Part shown: positions 53,328 through 63,132 of the stretch, one piece after another
How the letters are laid out: every line of letters begins with the position of its first letter
How positions within the stretch are numbered: position 1 is the first letter of the stretch
Assembly: GCF_014678725.1 (NCBI RefSeq)
Contig: NZ_CP061497.1
Span: 496,001-560,000 of the forward strand
DNA: 64,000 nucleotides
Source: Thermomonas sp. XSG
GTDB taxonomy: Bacteria; Pseudomonadota; Gammaproteobacteria; Xanthomonadales; Xanthomonadaceae
Direction: 5' to 3'
Made by a program: the position numbers and the translations under genes
The notes under the pieces: generated by a model
What the model was told of the DNA's origin: nothing
Seen by the model: only the letters and a program-made list of their open reading frames with translations
Database searches by the model: none

Positions 53328-54071
53328 TCAGTGAACGTCCCGCCAGTATTCGTGCTTCAGCAGCCAGGCGATGAAGGCGAAGAACACCAGGAACAGAATC
53401 GCCCACACGCCGACGTTCTGGCGCTTCAGCGCGACCGGCTCTCCCACGTACTCGAGGAACGCGGTGATGTCGCGCACGGTGCGGTCGAACTGTTCCGCGT
53501 TCTCGCTGCCCGGCTGGCTGATGGTGAAGCCTTCGACCGGCATTTCGCCCGTCGCGTCCTTCTTGCCGTACACCGGCTGCTGCACGCCCTGCAGCTCCCA
53601 CAGGGGGTTCGGCATGGAAGCATTGACGAACAGGGTGTTGTTCCAGCCCACCGGACGTGTCTCGTCCAGGTAGAACGACTTGAGGTAGGTATAGACCCAG
53701 TCGCTGGTGCGCACGCGGGCGACCAGACTCAGGTCCGGCGGTGCCTTGCCGAACGCCGCCACGCCCATTTCCGGGGTCATCGCGGAGATGACGTGGTCGC
53801 CGATCTTGCCGCCGCTGAAGTTGAGGTTGGCCATCACGTCCTCTTCGGACAGGCCCAGATCCTCGGCGATGCGCGCGTAGCGGATGTACTTCAGCGAATG
53901 GCAGCCGCCGCAGTAGTTCATGTACAGGGCGGCACCACGCTGCAGCGAGGCCTTGTCGTTCAGGTCGACGCCGGACTGCTGCAGGTTGCCGCCGACATTG
54001 GCGAGCGCGACGGAGCTGAGCAGGAGGCCGGCGGCGAACACCGCCGCGCGGGTCAGGAAGTTCTTAGTCAT
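53328..54071 (-). CDS. petC: Cytochrome c1 of the bc1 complex
   Basis: 247 residues. Signal peptide (about 1-24), covalent haem motif C54-G-G-C-H58, likely axial Met in NASMPNPLW, and a single C-terminal membrane anchor VGVWAILFLVFFAFIAWLL. Passes electrons from the Rieske protein to soluble cytochrome c in the periplasm. Its start overlaps the petB stop by 8 bases, typical of the petABC operon. Confidence 0.97.
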   Translation of the reverse strand: MTKNFLTRAAVFAAGLLLSSVALANVGGNLQQSGVDLNDKASLQRGAALYMNYCGGCHSLKYIRYARIAEDLGLSEEDVMANLNFSGGKIGDHVISAMTPEMGVAAFGKAPPDLSLVARVRTSDWVYTYLKSFYLDETRPVGWNNTLFVNASMPNPLWELQGVQQPVYGKKDATGEMPVEGFTISQPGSENAEQFDRTVRDITAFLEYVGEPVALKRQNVGVWAILFLVFFAFIAWLLKHEYWRDVH

Positions 54072-55347
54072 GCATCGTCACCCGGTCAGGCACCGGCTTG
54101 GTCTTGTCCAGCTTGGACCAGACCGGCATGGTGATGAAGAAAGCGAAGTAGAGGAAGGTCAACACGCGGCCGATGATGGCCTCAACCGGGTCGGTACCCG
54201 GACCGGCGCCGATCTTGGCCAGCCACAGGAAGCTGACCGCGAACATCAGCAGCATGCTCCAGCTGATCCAGCCGCGGTAGCGGTAGGACTTGACCGGCGA
54301 ACGGTCCAGCCATGGCAGCAGGAACAGCATCACGATCGCGCCGAACATCACCAGCACGCCCCACAGCTTGATGCCGAAGAACGAGGGCACCACGCGCAGC
54401 ATCGCGTAGTACGGAGTGAAGTACCACACCGGCTTGATGTGCGACGGCGTGACCAGCGGGTTGGCCTCGGTGAAGTTGTCGTGCTCGAGGAACCAGCCGC
54501 CGAAGGTCGGGGCGAAGAAGATCACGAACGCGGCAATGATCAGGAAGCAGCCGATGTAGAACAGGTCCTTCACCGTGTAGTACGGATGGAAGGGAATGCC
54601 GTCGGTGGGCGCCTTCTCGGACCAGCGGTTGCCCTTCGGGCCCTTCTTGATCTCGACGCCGTCGGGGTTGTTGGAGCCGACTTCGTGCAGGGCGAAGATG
54701 TGCAGCACCACCAGCAGCAGCAGCACCAGCGGCATCGCGATCACGTGCAGGGCGAAGAAGCGGTTCAGCGTCGCGTCGCCCGGGTTGTAGTCGCCCATGA
54801 TCCATTCGGTCAGGCCGCCACCGATCACCGGAATGGCGCCGAACAGCGAGATGATCACCTTGGCGCCCCAGTAGGACATCTGGCCCCAGGGCAGCACATA
54901 GCCCATGAAGGCCTCGGCCATCAGCACCAGGTAGATCACCATGCCCAGCAGCCAGACCAGCTCGCGCGGCTTGCGATAGCTGCCGTACATCAGCCCGCGG
55001 AACATGTGCAGGTAGATGACGATGAAGAACAGCGATGCGCCGGTGCTGTGCATGTAGCGGATCAGCCAGCCCCACTCCACGTCGCGCATGATGTATTCAA
55101 CCGAGCTGAAGGCTTCCGCCGCGCTCGGCTTGAAATGCATCGTCAGGAAGATGCCGGTCAGGATCTGGTTGACCAGCACCACCATCGACAGCACGCCGAA
55201 GATGTACCAGATGTTGAAGTTCTTCGGAGCGTAGTACTCCGACATGTGCTTGCGGTAGGCCGGCATCATGCCGGGCGCCCGCTCATTGACCCAGTCCATC
55301 ACGCCGTTGGCGGCGTCGGTGGCGGTCTGCATGATCTTGTTCGTCAT
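54064..55347 (-). CDS. petB: Cytochrome b of the bc1 complex
   Basis: 427 residues, eight membrane helices. Haem-ligand histidines occur in IRYMHSTGASLFFIVIYLHMF and FFALHVIAMPLVLLLLVVLH (pairs 13-14 residues apart). The quinol-oxidation site motif is PVWY (in SHIKPVWYFTPYYAML), the variant known for beta/gammaproteobacteria instead of PEWY. N-terminal YYAPKNFNIWYIFG and the GYVLPWGQMSYWGA loop are standard. Lies between petA (3-base gap) and petC (8-base overlap). Confidence 0.97.
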   Translation of the reverse strand: MTNKIMQTATDAANGVMDWVNERAPGMMPAYRKHMSEYYAPKNFNIWYIFGVLSMVVLVNQILTGIFLTMHFKPSAAEAFSSVEYIMRDVEWGWLIRYMHSTGASLFFIVIYLHMFRGLMYGSYRKPRELVWLLGMVIYLVLMAEAFMGYVLPWGQMSYWGAKVIISLFGAIPVIGGGLTEWIMGDYNPGDATLNRFFALHVIAMPLVLLLLVVLHIFALHEVGSNNPDGVEIKKGPKGNRWSEKAPTDGIPFHPYYTVKDLFYIGCFLIIAAFVIFFAPTFGGWFLEHDNFTEANPLVTPSHIKPVWYFTPYYAMLRVVPSFFGIKLWGVLVMFGAIVMLFLLPWLDRSPVKSYRYRGWISWSMLLMFAVSFLWLAKIGAGPGTDPVEAIIGRVLTFLYFAFFITMPVWSKLDKTKPVPDRVTMHD

Positions 55348-55350
55348 GGC

Positions 55351-55950
55351 TTACGCGGCTCCCTTCGGATCAACACCGATGACCAGGGTGCTGTCGTTCT
55401 CGAAGTGATAGGGCGGCACCGGCAGGTTGGCCGGCGCCGGCTGCGCCTTGTATACGCGCCCGGCGAGGTCGTAGCGCGACTTGTGGCAGGGGCAGAAGTA
55501 GCCCCCCTTCCAGTCTGGGTCGAACGGCTGCGGCTTGACCTCGGCGTGCAGCTCCGGCGCGCAGCCCAGGTGGGTGCAGACGCCCACAAGCACCAGGATC
55601 TCCGGCTTGATCGAACGCCAGGTGTTCTTGGCGTACTCCGGCTGCTGGTCGGCGTTGTCCGACTTCGGGTCGGCCACCAGCGCATCCATCTGCGGGAGGA
55701 TGTCCAGCATCGCCTTGGAGCGGCGCGCGATGAAAATCGGCTGACCGCGCCAGTTGATCACCAGCTGCTGACCCTCCTCAAGCGCGCCGATGTCCTGGGA
55801 CACGGGCGCACCCGCGAAGCGCGCGCGCGCGCTGGGACTCCACGACTTGATGAACGGCACCGCCGCAAAGCCGGCGCCCACCGCTCCCACCACCGCGGTC
55901 GTCGCGGTGAGGAACCGGCGTCGACCGGTGTTGACCTCTTCGTTGGCCAT
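55351..55950 (-). CDS. petA: Rieske iron-sulphur subunit of the bc1 complex
   Basis: 199 residues. Twin-arginine-type N-terminus RRRFLTATTAVVGAVGAGF serving as uncleaved anchor. Cluster motifs C125-T-H127-L-G-C130 and C153-P-C155-H156 carry the two His and two Cys ligands plus the disulphide cysteines. First gene of petABC, using ATG 55950 (MANEEVNTG); an in-frame upstream ATG would add 11 residues. Electron transfer from ubiquinol to cytochrome c1. Confidence 0.97.
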   Translation of the reverse strand: MANEEVNTGRRRFLTATTAVVGAVGAGFAAVPFIKSWSPSARARFAGAPVSQDIGALEEGQQLVINWRGQPIFIARRSKAMLDILPQMDALVADPKSDNADQQPEYAKNTWRSIKPEILVLVGVCTHLGCAPELHAEVKPQPFDPDWKGGYFCPCHKSRYDLAGRVYKAQPAPANLPVPPYHFENDSTLVIGVDPKGAA

Positions 55951-56045
55951 CCCGCACTCCGAAAGAAAATTGCACGAAAACACGCTGCGACTGGTCGGCG
56001 CGAACGCTGGCCGGACGCAAAAGACAGGGAAGTGTAACGGAACGC

Positions 56046-56942
56046 TTAACGAGCCGACAATCCGCCCCGCAGTGGCGAGGCCACCGGATTGAGAACGCCG
56101 CGATAGCGCTCGGCCAGCAGGGCCACCCGCTGCACGTAGCGCTGGGTCTCGTTGTAGGGCGGCACGCCGCCATATTTGTCCACCGCGCCCTCACCGGCGT
56201 TGTAACCGGCGGCAGCCAGGGTCAGGTTTCCATCGAAACGCTTCAGCAGCCAGGCCAGGTAGCGCACGCCGCCGCGAATGTTCTGCGCGGCATCGAACGC
56301 GTTGGACACCCCGAAACGGCTGGCCGTGGCCGGCATCAGCTGCATCAGCCCCTGCGCCCCCACCCGCGACAGCGCGCGCGGATTGAAGGCGGATTCGGCA
56401 TGGATGATGGCGCGCACGATCGACTCGTCCACCCCATGCTCGAGGGCGGCGGCGCGGATCTCGTCCTGGAAGGCAACGGTGTTCAGCCGCAGCGTGCGGA
56501 AATTCAACCCCGGCAGGGCGCCGCAGGCGTAGCACTTCTCGATGTAGCTGTAATTGATGGTGCGCACCGAGGCGGCGGGCAGGCCTGCGGGCCGCACGCT
56601 GGTGTAGTTGCGCACGCCGTCCGCATCCACGAACGCGTAGACCTGCCCGCGCACCACGCGCGGCGCGGCGGCGGCGGTGACCGGGGCAGTGGCGGGCGCC
56701 TTCGCTGCCACAGCAACCGGCAACGCGGCTGCGGTGGCAACGGGCTTCGACGCCTTGCGCGGCTTCGACGCGCGCCCTGCACGATAACTGCCCACCAGCT
56801 TGCACTGGGCGCCGGGAAGACGCTTGCTGACATAGCTGTCCACGCCGTCGCTGCCGGCGCACTTGTAGATCCCGCCGGCAAGCGCCGGCAGAGGCAGCGC
56901 GAGCAGCGCGCCCAGCAGCAGAGAAACGAGCCTTCCCCTCAT
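56046..56942 (-). CDS. Secreted SLT-type lytic transglycosylase
   Basis: 298 residues. Signal peptide ends near LPALA (residue 22). A DUF4124-like segment [18 protein letters not shown] and a second similar stretch [15 protein letters not shown] flank an Ala/Pro-rich linker. The C-terminal goose-lysozyme-type domain has catalytic Glu183 in [28 protein letters not shown] and [23 protein letters not shown] (diagnostic GYNAGEGAV). Cleaves peptidoglycan glycan strands; often associated with envelope machines, but no specific partner lies nearby. Divergent from miaB. Confidence 0.9.
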   Translation of the reverse strand: MRGRLVSLLLGALLALPLPALAGGIYKCAGSDGVDSYVSKRLPGAQCKLVGSYRAGRASKPRKASKPVATAAALPVAVAAKAPATAPVTAAAAPRVVRGQVYAFVDADGVRNYTSVRPAGLPAASVRTINYSYIEKCYACGALPGLNFRTLRLNTVAFQDEIRAAALEHGVDESIVRAIIHAESAFNPRALSRVGAQGLMQLMPATASRFGVSNAFDAAQNIRGGVRYLAWLLKRFDGNLTLAAAGYNAGEGAVDKYGGVPPYNETQRYVQRVALLAERYRGVLNPVASPLRGGLSAR

Positions 56943-57081
56943 GGGCGGCAAGTCTCCACGCATCGGGGGGCGTTGGCAAGTCCATGATTTTAAATGGCTC
57001 TCGTTCAGACAGCGTGAGCTGCCAGTAGAATTGCCCTCCCATCACCGGCCCGGACTGACCGCCGCGCCCCGGACACCCGCC

Positions 57082-58482
57082 ATGACCGACCTGCACCCGC
57101 TGCCTACGCCCCCCGGACTCCGCCCTGCCCGTCCCGGCGCCAAGAAGCTCTACATCCAGACGCACGGCTGCCAGATGAACGAGTACGACTCGGCCCGCAT
57201 GGCCGACGTGCTGCATGCCGAAGAAGGCATGGAATTGACCACGAACGCCGAAGAAGCCGACGTGATCCTGATCAATACCTGCTCGATCCGCGAAAAAGCG
57301 CAGGAAAAGGTGTTCAGCCAGCTGGGCCGCTGGAAGAGCCTGAAGAAGGGCGAGCGCCCGGTCATCATCGGTGTCGGCGGTTGCGTGGCGTCGCAGGAAG
57401 GCGCTGCCATCCTTGATCGTGCGCCCTACGTCGACCTGGTGTTCGGCCCGCAGACCCTGCACCGGCTGCCGGACCTGCTCCGCGAGCGCCGCGACTCCGG
57501 CCTGCCGCAGGTGGACATCAGCTTCCCCGAGATCGAGAAGTTCGACCGCCTGCCCGAGCCGCGCGCGGAAGGCCCCACCGCCTTCGTCTCGATCATGGAA
57601 GGCTGCTCGAAGTACTGCTCGTACTGCGTGGTGCCCTACACCCGCGGCGAGGAAATCAGCCGCCCGTTCGAGTCGGTGCTGACCGAAGTGGCCGAGCTGG
57701 CCGCGCAGGGCGTGCGCGAGGTCAACCTGCTGGGCCAGAACGTCAATGCCTACCGTGGCCCGCTCGGCGATGGCGAAGAGACGGCGGACCTCGGCCTGCT
57801 GATCCGCGCCATTGCCGAAATAGACGGCATCGGCCGCATCCGCTTCACCACCTCGCACCCGCTGGAGTTCTCCGACTCGCTGATCGAGGCCTACCGCGAC
57901 GTGCCCAAGCTCGCCAACTACCTGCACCTGCCCGTGCAGGCCGGCAGCGACCGCATCCTGTCGGCGATGAAGCGCGGCTACACCGCGCTGGAGTTCAAGC
58001 AGAAGATTCGCAAGCTGCGCGCGGTGCGGCCGGATATCTCGGTGTCGTCCGACTTCATCGTCGGCTTCCCCGGCGAAACCGAAGCGGACTTCGAGAAGAC
58101 CATGAAACTGATCGAAGACGTGGGCTTCGACCAGAGCTTCTCCTTCATCTACTCGCGCCGCCCCGGTACCCCGGCGGCGGACCTGGAAGACAACACCAGC
58201 AGCGAGGAGAAGCACGCCCGGCTGGACCGCCTGCAGAAGCACATCAGCGCGCACGCAGCGAGCATTTCGCAGGCGATGGTGGGGACGGTGCAGACCGTGC
58301 TGGTGGAGGGCCCGTCGCGCAAGGACCCGAACGAACTGACCGGCAAGACCGAGAACATGCGCTCGGTGAACTTCGCCGCGCCGAAGCGCCTGGTCGGCCA
58401 GTTCGTGGACGTACTCATCACAGAAGCGCTGACCAATTCGTTGCGCGGCCGGGTGGTGACTTCAGGCGAAGCGGCCGCCTGA
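57082..58482 (+). CDS. miaB: tRNA-2-methylthio-N6-dimethylallyladenosine synthase MiaB
   Basis: 466 residues. Radical-SAM methylthiotransferase acting on i6A37 of tRNAs. N-terminal UPF0004 domain cysteines C30 ([11 protein letters not shown]), C67 (NTCSIRE) and C101 (GGCVASQ) hold the auxiliary cluster. The radical-SAM cluster is C175-x3-C179-x2-C182 in [10 protein letters not shown], and a C-terminal TRAM domain begins near [13 protein letters not shown]. Followed on the same strand only after opposite-strand genes by phoH-ybeY-corC, the usual miaB neighbours. Confidence 0.97.
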   Translation: MTDLHPLPTPPGLRPARPGAKKLYIQTHGCQMNEYDSARMADVLHAEEGMELTTNAEEADVILINTCSIREKAQEKVFSQLGRWKSLKKGERPVIIGVGGCVASQEGAAILDRAPYVDLVFGPQTLHRLPDLLRERRDSGLPQVDISFPEIEKFDRLPEPRAEGPTAFVSIMEGCSKYCSYCVVPYTRGEEISRPFESVLTEVAELAAQGVREVNLLGQNVNAYRGPLGDGEETADLGLLIRAIAEIDGIGRIRFTTSHPLEFSDSLIEAYRDVPKLANYLHLPVQAGSDRILSAMKRGYTALEFKQKIRKLRAVRPDISVSSDFIVGFPGETEADFEKTMKLIEDVGFDQSFSFIYSRRPGTPAADLEDNTSSEEKHARLDRLQKHISAHAASISQAMVGTVQTVLVEGPSRKDPNELTGKTENMRSVNFAAPKRLVGQFVDVLITEALTNSLRGRVVTSGEAAA

Positions 58483-58508
58483 CCCGCGCTGACCAAACGC
58501 CGCCATTC

Positions 58509-58533
58509 GGCCGGGGAGAAAAGCGCCCCGGCC
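58509..58533. terminator. Hairpin between convergent miaB and membrane-protein gene
   Basis: 8-bp stem GGCCGGGG (58509-58516) with CCCCGGCC (58526-58533), 9-base loop containing AAAA, in the 68-base gap. No T tract. Confidence 0.45.
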
Positions 58534-58550
58534 CGGCGACCTGCGCGGCA

Positions 58551-58877
58551 TCAAAGCCAGCGCATCGCCACCGCCGCAAGCAACAGCAATACGCCGAGCG
58601 CCGCCAACCAGTCATGTGACCCACTCGTCCGTGGCCGCGGCGCGAACGCCTGCCGCAATGGCGTGCGCAGGCTGACCGGATTGCGGAACGCCTCCGGCGC
58701 CAGCAACAGGAACCCCAGCCCGGTCATGAGCCGGAACGGTTCGTCGAGTCCGCCATACAGCCAATCGGCAACGTGGAACAGGCCGAACACCACGAAGGTG
58801 ATGCCCCACGCCTTCGACCGCGGTGTGGCTGCTTCGCCCACGGCGATGCCATCGACACGGCCACCGCTGTCGATCAC
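58551..58877 (-). CDS. Small hypothetical membrane protein
   Basis: 108 residues, family not recognised. Three hydrophobic segments: ITFVVFGLFHVADWLYG (about 25-42), a weaker FRLMTGLGFLLLA, and LAALGVLLLLAAVAM near the C-terminus. The likely start is GTG 58877, overlapping the amidohydrolase stop (GTGA), which argues that it is a real, translationally coupled gene. No functional motif. Confidence 0.6.
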   Translation of the reverse strand: MIDSGGRVDGIAVGEAATPRSKAWGITFVVFGLFHVADWLYGGLDEPFRLMTGLGFLLLAPEAFRNPVSLRTPLRQAFAPRPRTSGSHDWLAALGVLLLLAAVAMRWL

Positions 58878-60535
58878 TTCCGCCCTGCCTCGAACACCGG
58901 CTCGCCGTCCACATAGGTCGCCTTGACCGTCAGCGTGCGCAGGGCCGCGCCCGGCACTGCCAGCGGGTCTTCGGCCAGCACCACGAAATCGGCGCGCTTG
59001 CCGGCGGCAAGGCTGCCGACTTCCGCCTCGGCGAAACCGGCATAGGCGGCCTCGAGGGTGAAGCCGCGCAGCGCCTCGAACGCGGTCAGCTTCTCGTCCG
59101 GATACCAGCCACCCGCCGGCAGGCCGTTCCCGTCAGCGCGCGTCACTGCCGCGTACAGGCCCAGCCGCGGGTCCACCGATTCCACCGGGAAGTCCGAGCC
59201 CAGCGCCAGATGGGTGCCGGCATCGCGCAGCTGCCGCCACGCGTAGGCGCCGACGATGCGCTGCGGCCCCACCCGGTCTTCCGCCCACGGCATGTCGCTG
59301 GTGGCGTGGGTGGGCTGCATCGAGGCGATCACGTGCAGCTGCGCCAGCCGCGGCAGGTCCTCGTGCGAGAGGATCTGCGCGTGCTCGATGCGCCAGCGAT
59401 GGCCGCCGGCCGCGTCCTTGCCCAGCTCGCGGGCATAGGTGTCCAGCACGATCCGGTTGCCGCGGTCGCCGATGGCATGGGAAGCCACCTGCACGCCGCA
59501 GTGGTGCGCCTTGGCGGTGGCGGCGGCCAGCTCCTCCGGCGACATCACCAGCAGGCCGCGATTGCCGTGGTCGTCGCTGTAGTCCGAGAGCATCGCCGCG
59601 CCGCGGCTGCCCAACGCGCCGTCGGCGTAGAGCTTGACCGCGCGCATCTGCAGGCGGCCGGACGGATGCCGGTACAGGCCGTTGGCGCACAGCGATTCCA
59701 GCGCCGCGCTGTTGCCGTCGGCCATCGCGTAGATGCGCAGCGGCACCTGCCCGCGATCCGCCAGGCGCTGGTAGCGCCGCAATTCCGCCAGCGGAACGCC
59801 GGCGTCGTGCACGCCGGTCAGGCCGTGTTGCACCGCCGCCCGCATGCCCAGCGCCAGCGCCTTCTCCGCGGTGGCTTCGCTGGCGGCCGGTTGCGCCGCA
59901 TCGACCAGTGCCATCGCGTTGTCGATGAACACGCCGGTCGGCCGGCCCATGCTGTCGCGATGGATGGTGCCGCCGTCCGGTTGCCAGCTGCCGGAGAGGT
60001 CGCGCTTGACCGCGCGCATGGCGGCGCTGTTGGCCCAGCCGGCATGGCCGTCGATGCGCGACAGCCAGACCGGGCGGTCCGGGAACGCCGCATCCAGGTC
60101 GGCAGCGGTCGGGAATGCTTTCTCCGGCCAGTCGTTCTGGTCCCAGCCGCGGCCGATCAGCCATTCGCCGGGCTTCAGTTCCTTTTCCTTGGCCCGCAGC
60201 CGCTCCACGATCTCGGCCTTGCTGGCGGTGTCCACCAGGTCGGCGGTCAGCATCGCCCAGCCCAGCCCGGACATGTGGCCATGTGCGTCGATCAGGCCGG
60301 GCACCACGGTGGCGCTGCCCACGTCGAGCCGCCTTGCGCCCGGGTGGCGGACCAGCAGCGCCTTCGCCTCGCCAACCTCCAGCACCTTGCCCGACCCATC
60401 GAAGGCCATCGCCTGCACCTGCGGCTGCGCGGCGTCCATGGTGTGGATGCGGTAGGCGGTCAGCACGGTGACGTCGGCGGCCGACAGTGGCGCCGCGGCA
60501 AGCGCCAGCAGCAGGGCACAGGTGAGTTTGCGCAT
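58874..60535 (-). CDS. Secreted amidohydrolase, family 3 (YtcJ-like)
   Basis: 553 residues with signal peptide (about 1-20, ending PLSAADV). Metal-binding HxH in GLIDAHGHMSGLG, further VASHAIGDRGNR and WRIEHAQIL histidines, and late SDFPVES, which gives the conserved Asp. Amidohydrolase family 3 (exoenzyme regulatory protein AepA/YtcJ type); substrate uncertain, periplasmic hydrolysis of amide or imide bonds is expected. ATG 60535 chosen for the signal peptide and GGGGAT upstream. Coupled to the small membrane-protein gene downstream. Confidence 0.88.
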   Translation of the reverse strand: MRKLTCALLLALAAAPLSAADVTVLTAYRIHTMDAAQPQVQAMAFDGSGKVLEVGEAKALLVRHPGARRLDVGSATVVPGLIDAHGHMSGLGWAMLTADLVDTASKAEIVERLRAKEKELKPGEWLIGRGWDQNDWPEKAFPTAADLDAAFPDRPVWLSRIDGHAGWANSAAMRAVKRDLSGSWQPDGGTIHRDSMGRPTGVFIDNAMALVDAAQPAASEATAEKALALGMRAAVQHGLTGVHDAGVPLAELRRYQRLADRGQVPLRIYAMADGNSAALESLCANGLYRHPSGRLQMRAVKLYADGALGSRGAAMLSDYSDDHGNRGLLVMSPEELAAATAKAHHCGVQVASHAIGDRGNRIVLDTYARELGKDAAGGHRWRIEHAQILSHEDLPRLAQLHVIASMQPTHATSDMPWAEDRVGPQRIVGAYAWRQLRDAGTHLALGSDFPVESVDPRLGLYAAVTRADGNGLPAGGWYPDEKLTAFEALRGFTLEAAYAGFAEAEVGSLAAGKRADFVVLAEDPLAVPGAALRTLTVKATYVDGEPVFEAGRK

Positions 60536-60647
60536 GTTGATCCCCGGGAAAACGATCCGGGCACAATGCGGCAACCCGCCTGCGTGAGGCAAGCGCCGGG
60601 GGCGCAACGTGGCGGGCGGACCGCCACCGCGGTACTCTGCCGGGTCT

Positions 60648-61637
60648 ATGCCACATCGCGAATTCAGCCTCGAGCCTGACGACATCGAACGTCTGGCCAA
60701 CCTGAGCGGGCCGTTCGATGCCCACCTGCGCCTGATCGAGCTGCGCCTGGGCGTTGCGATCGCCAACCGCGGCGGCGTGTTCCGCATCGAGGCGGAGGAT
60801 GCCGATGCGGCCGCACGCGCGGAATCCTTCCTGCGCCAGCTCTACGAGGACGCCGCGGACGAAACGCTGGACGAACACGCCGTGCATCTGCGGCTGGGCG
60901 CGTTCGCGGGTGACGAACCCGCACCCGCGGCGCCCGCAAGCCAGACACCGGAAGACATCGCGGTGCGGGTCAAGCGCGGCACCCTGCGCGGGCGCGGGGC
61001 CAACCAGCGCAGATACCTGCAAGAAATCGCCAGCCACGACATCAACTTCGGCATCGGCCCGGCCGGCACCGGCAAGACCTTCCTTGCCGTGGCGATGGCG
61101 GTGGATGCGCTGAACCAGTCGCGCGTGCAGCGCCTGATCCTGGTGCGGCCGGCGGTGGAAGCCGGCGAGAAGCTGGGCTTCCTGCCAGGCGACCTGACCC
61201 AGAAGGTGGACCCGTACCTGCGCCCGCTGTACGACGCCCTCTACGAAATGCTGGGGGTGGAAAAGGTGGCGCGGCTGCTGGAGCGCAACGTCATCGAGAT
61301 CGCGCCGCTGGCCTACATGCGCGGGCGCACCCTGAACGACGCTTTCGTGATCCTGGACGAGGCGCAGAACACCAGCATCGAACAGATGAAGATGTTCCTG
61401 ACCCGGTTGGGTTTCGGCAGCACCGCGGTCATCACCGGCGACCTGACCCAGATCGATCTGCCCAAGCACCAGAAATCCGGCTTGAAGGACGCGGTGGAAG
61501 TGCTGCGCGGCGTCGAAGGCGTGAGCTTCACCTTCTTCGAGGCCCGGGACGTGGTGCGGCACCCGCTGGTGGCGCGCATCGTCAACGCCTACGAGGCGCG
61601 CGAGGCGCGCACGGTGCCACCGGAAAACCCTTCCTGA
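60648..61637 (+). CDS. phoH: PhoH-like ATPase (YbeZ)
   Basis: 329 residues. PhoH/YbeZ family: Walker A GPAGTGKT (137-144), [18 protein letters not shown], Walker B in [11 protein letters not shown] and [26 protein letters not shown] (diagnostic GDLTQIDLP). N-terminal KH-like region about 1-100. Nucleotide-dependent partner of YbeY in RNA metabolism. Starts ATG 60648; an in-frame GTG-class upstream start would add 13 residues. The next gene, ybeY, is 19 bases away. Confidence 0.95.
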   Translation: MPHREFSLEPDDIERLANLSGPFDAHLRLIELRLGVAIANRGGVFRIEAEDADAAARAESFLRQLYEDAADETLDEHAVHLRLGAFAGDEPAPAAPASQTPEDIAVRVKRGTLRGRGANQRRYLQEIASHDINFGIGPAGTGKTFLAVAMAVDALNQSRVQRLILVRPAVEAGEKLGFLPGDLTQKVDPYLRPLYDALYEMLGVEKVARLLERNVIEIAPLAYMRGRTLNDAFVILDEAQNTSIEQMKMFLTRLGFGSTAVITGDLTQIDLPKHQKSGLKDAVEVLRGVEGVSFTFFEARDVVRHPLVARIVNAYEAREARTVPPENPS

Positions 61638-61656
61638 GCGCCCGGAGCCAACGACC

Positions 61657-62139
61657 ATGACCAGAGGTCCGATCCGTCTCGATGTCGCAGTCGGCTACGC
61701 CGCGCCGCGCGCTGGCGTGCCTGCTGCGGTGAGCTTCCGCAAATGGGTCGCGGCCGCGCTGGATGGGCGCATCCGCGAAGCCGACCTGGCCATCCGCATC
61801 GTCGACGAAAAGGAAGGGCGTGCGCTCAACCATCACTATCGCGGCAAGGATTACGCCACCAATGTGCTCAGCTTCCCGGCCGAACTGCCGGAGGGCCTGC
61901 CGAAAGGCGTGAAGCTGCCGCTGCTGGGCGACCTGGTGCTGTGCGCGCCGGTGGTGGCCCGCGAGGCGCAGGAACAGCGCAAGCCGCTGGGCGCGCATTA
62001 CGCCCACCTGACCGTGCACGGCTGCCTGCACCTGCTGGGGTGGGACCACGAGGACGCGCAGGAGGCCGAGGCGATGGAACAGCTGGAGCGCGAGATCCTG
62101 GCCGGGCTGGGCCTGCCCGACCCCTACCTCGACGCCTGA
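61657..62139 (+). CDS. ybeY: Endoribonuclease YbeY
   Basis: 160 residues. Metal-dependent RNase needed for 16S rRNA 3' maturation and ribosome quality control. Zinc motif HxxxHxxxxxH is present in [15 protein letters not shown], and [11 protein letters not shown] and [10 protein letters not shown] are conserved upstream. Sits between phoH (19 bases) and corC (74 bases), the standard bacterial arrangement; ATG 61657 gives a typical N-terminus. Confidence 0.96.
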   Translation: MTRGPIRLDVAVGYAAPRAGVPAAVSFRKWVAAALDGRIREADLAIRIVDEKEGRALNHHYRGKDYATNVLSFPAELPEGLPKGVKLPLLGDLVLCAPVVAREAQEQRKPLGAHYAHLTVHGCLHLLGWDHEDAQEAEAMEQLEREILAGLGLPDPYLDA

Positions 62140-62213
62140 CCCCGCCGTTCCTGCCGTCTCCACGCGGATTCGCTAGACTCCCCACCGTTGCAACCACGAG
62201 GCCCCCACGCCCC

Positions 62214-63092
62214 ATGTCCGAGGACGACAGTCGGCTCCCGGCCGACTCTGAAGAAAGACCCGCCGAGAAACCCCACCGATCCTGGCTGGAGCGCATCAGT
62301 GCCGCCCTTTCCGGCGAACCGACCAGCCGCGAGGACCTGGTCGAGCTGCTGCGGGACGTACAGGCCGACGGCCTGATCGGTCCCGACACCCTGCGGATGA
62401 TGGAAGGCGCGGTGAACATCGCCGACATGACCGTGGGCGACGTGATGGTGTCGCGCTCGCAGATGGTCGCGCTGCCCGCGGACGGCAAGTTCCTCGACCT
62501 GATGAAGCAGGTGGTGGAATCCGGCCACTCGCGCTTCCCAGTGCACGGCGAGGACAAGGACGAGATCCTGGGCATTCTGCTGGCCAAGGACCTGCTGCGC
62601 GGGGTGGTCGCCGACAACGGCCCGGCGACCATCCACGAGCTGCTGCGCCCCGCGGTGCTGATCCCGGAATCGAAGAACCTCAACGTGCTGCTGCGCGAAT
62701 TCCGCCAGTCGCGCAACCACATGGCCATCGTGATCGACGAATACGGCGGCGTGGCCGGGCTGGTGACCATCGAAGACGTGCTGGAAGAGATCGTCGGCGA
62801 CATCGACGACGAGCACGACGATGCCGCCGACGAGGGCGTGCTGATCGCGGCGCAGGCCGACGGCCAGTTCGTGGTTGATGCACTGACCCCGATCTCCGAC
62901 TTCAACGAGCGTTTCAGCGCGGATTTCGCCGACGACGAGTACGACACCATCGGCGGCCTGCTCACCGCGGCCATCGGCCACCTGCCGGAGGCAGGCGAGG
63001 AGCTGACCCTGGGCCGCTTCACCTTCCGCGTCGCCCGCGCCGATGCGCGCCGCCTGATCGCGCTGCATGTGGGCGTGCATGCGGAAGCCTGA
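62214..63092 (+). CDS. corC: CorC/YbeX, CBS-domain transporter-associated protein
   Basis: 292 residues. Two CBS domains (about 70-190: VGDVMVSRSQMVALP, GHSRFPVHGEDKDEILGILLAKDLL, NHMAIVIDEYGGVAGLVTIEDVLEEIVGDIDDEHD) are followed by a CorC_HlyC domain ending TFRVARADARR. Diagnostic short strings: FPVHGEDKDEILG, EIVGDIDDEHD. Associated with Mg/Co efflux and with ribosome/YbeY functions (YbeX). An acidic, low-complexity N-terminus precedes. lnt, the common next gene, is not seen here. Confidence 0.94.
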   Translation: MSEDDSRLPADSEERPAEKPHRSWLERISAALSGEPTSREDLVELLRDVQADGLIGPDTLRMMEGAVNIADMTVGDVMVSRSQMVALPADGKFLDLMKQVVESGHSRFPVHGEDKDEILGILLAKDLLRGVVADNGPATIHELLRPAVLIPESKNLNVLLREFRQSRNHMAIVIDEYGGVAGLVTIEDVLEEIVGDIDDEHDDAADEGVLIAAQADGQFVVDALTPISDFNERFSADFADDEYDTIGGLLTAAIGHLPEAGEELTLGRFTFRVARADARRLIALHVGVHAEA

Positions 63093-63132
63093 GGCCGGCG
63101 CTTCCAACCCGGCGGGAATGGCGGAGCGGAGC

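Noticed and set aside
54420-54450. PVWY instead of PEWY at the cytochrome b quinol-oxidation site as a possible mutation
   Set aside because: PVWY is a known group-typical variant in beta- and gammaproteobacteria.
53920-56037. Long open frame opposite petABC
   Set aside because: Antisense shadow of cytochrome bc1 genes; His/Gln/Glu-rich artefact.
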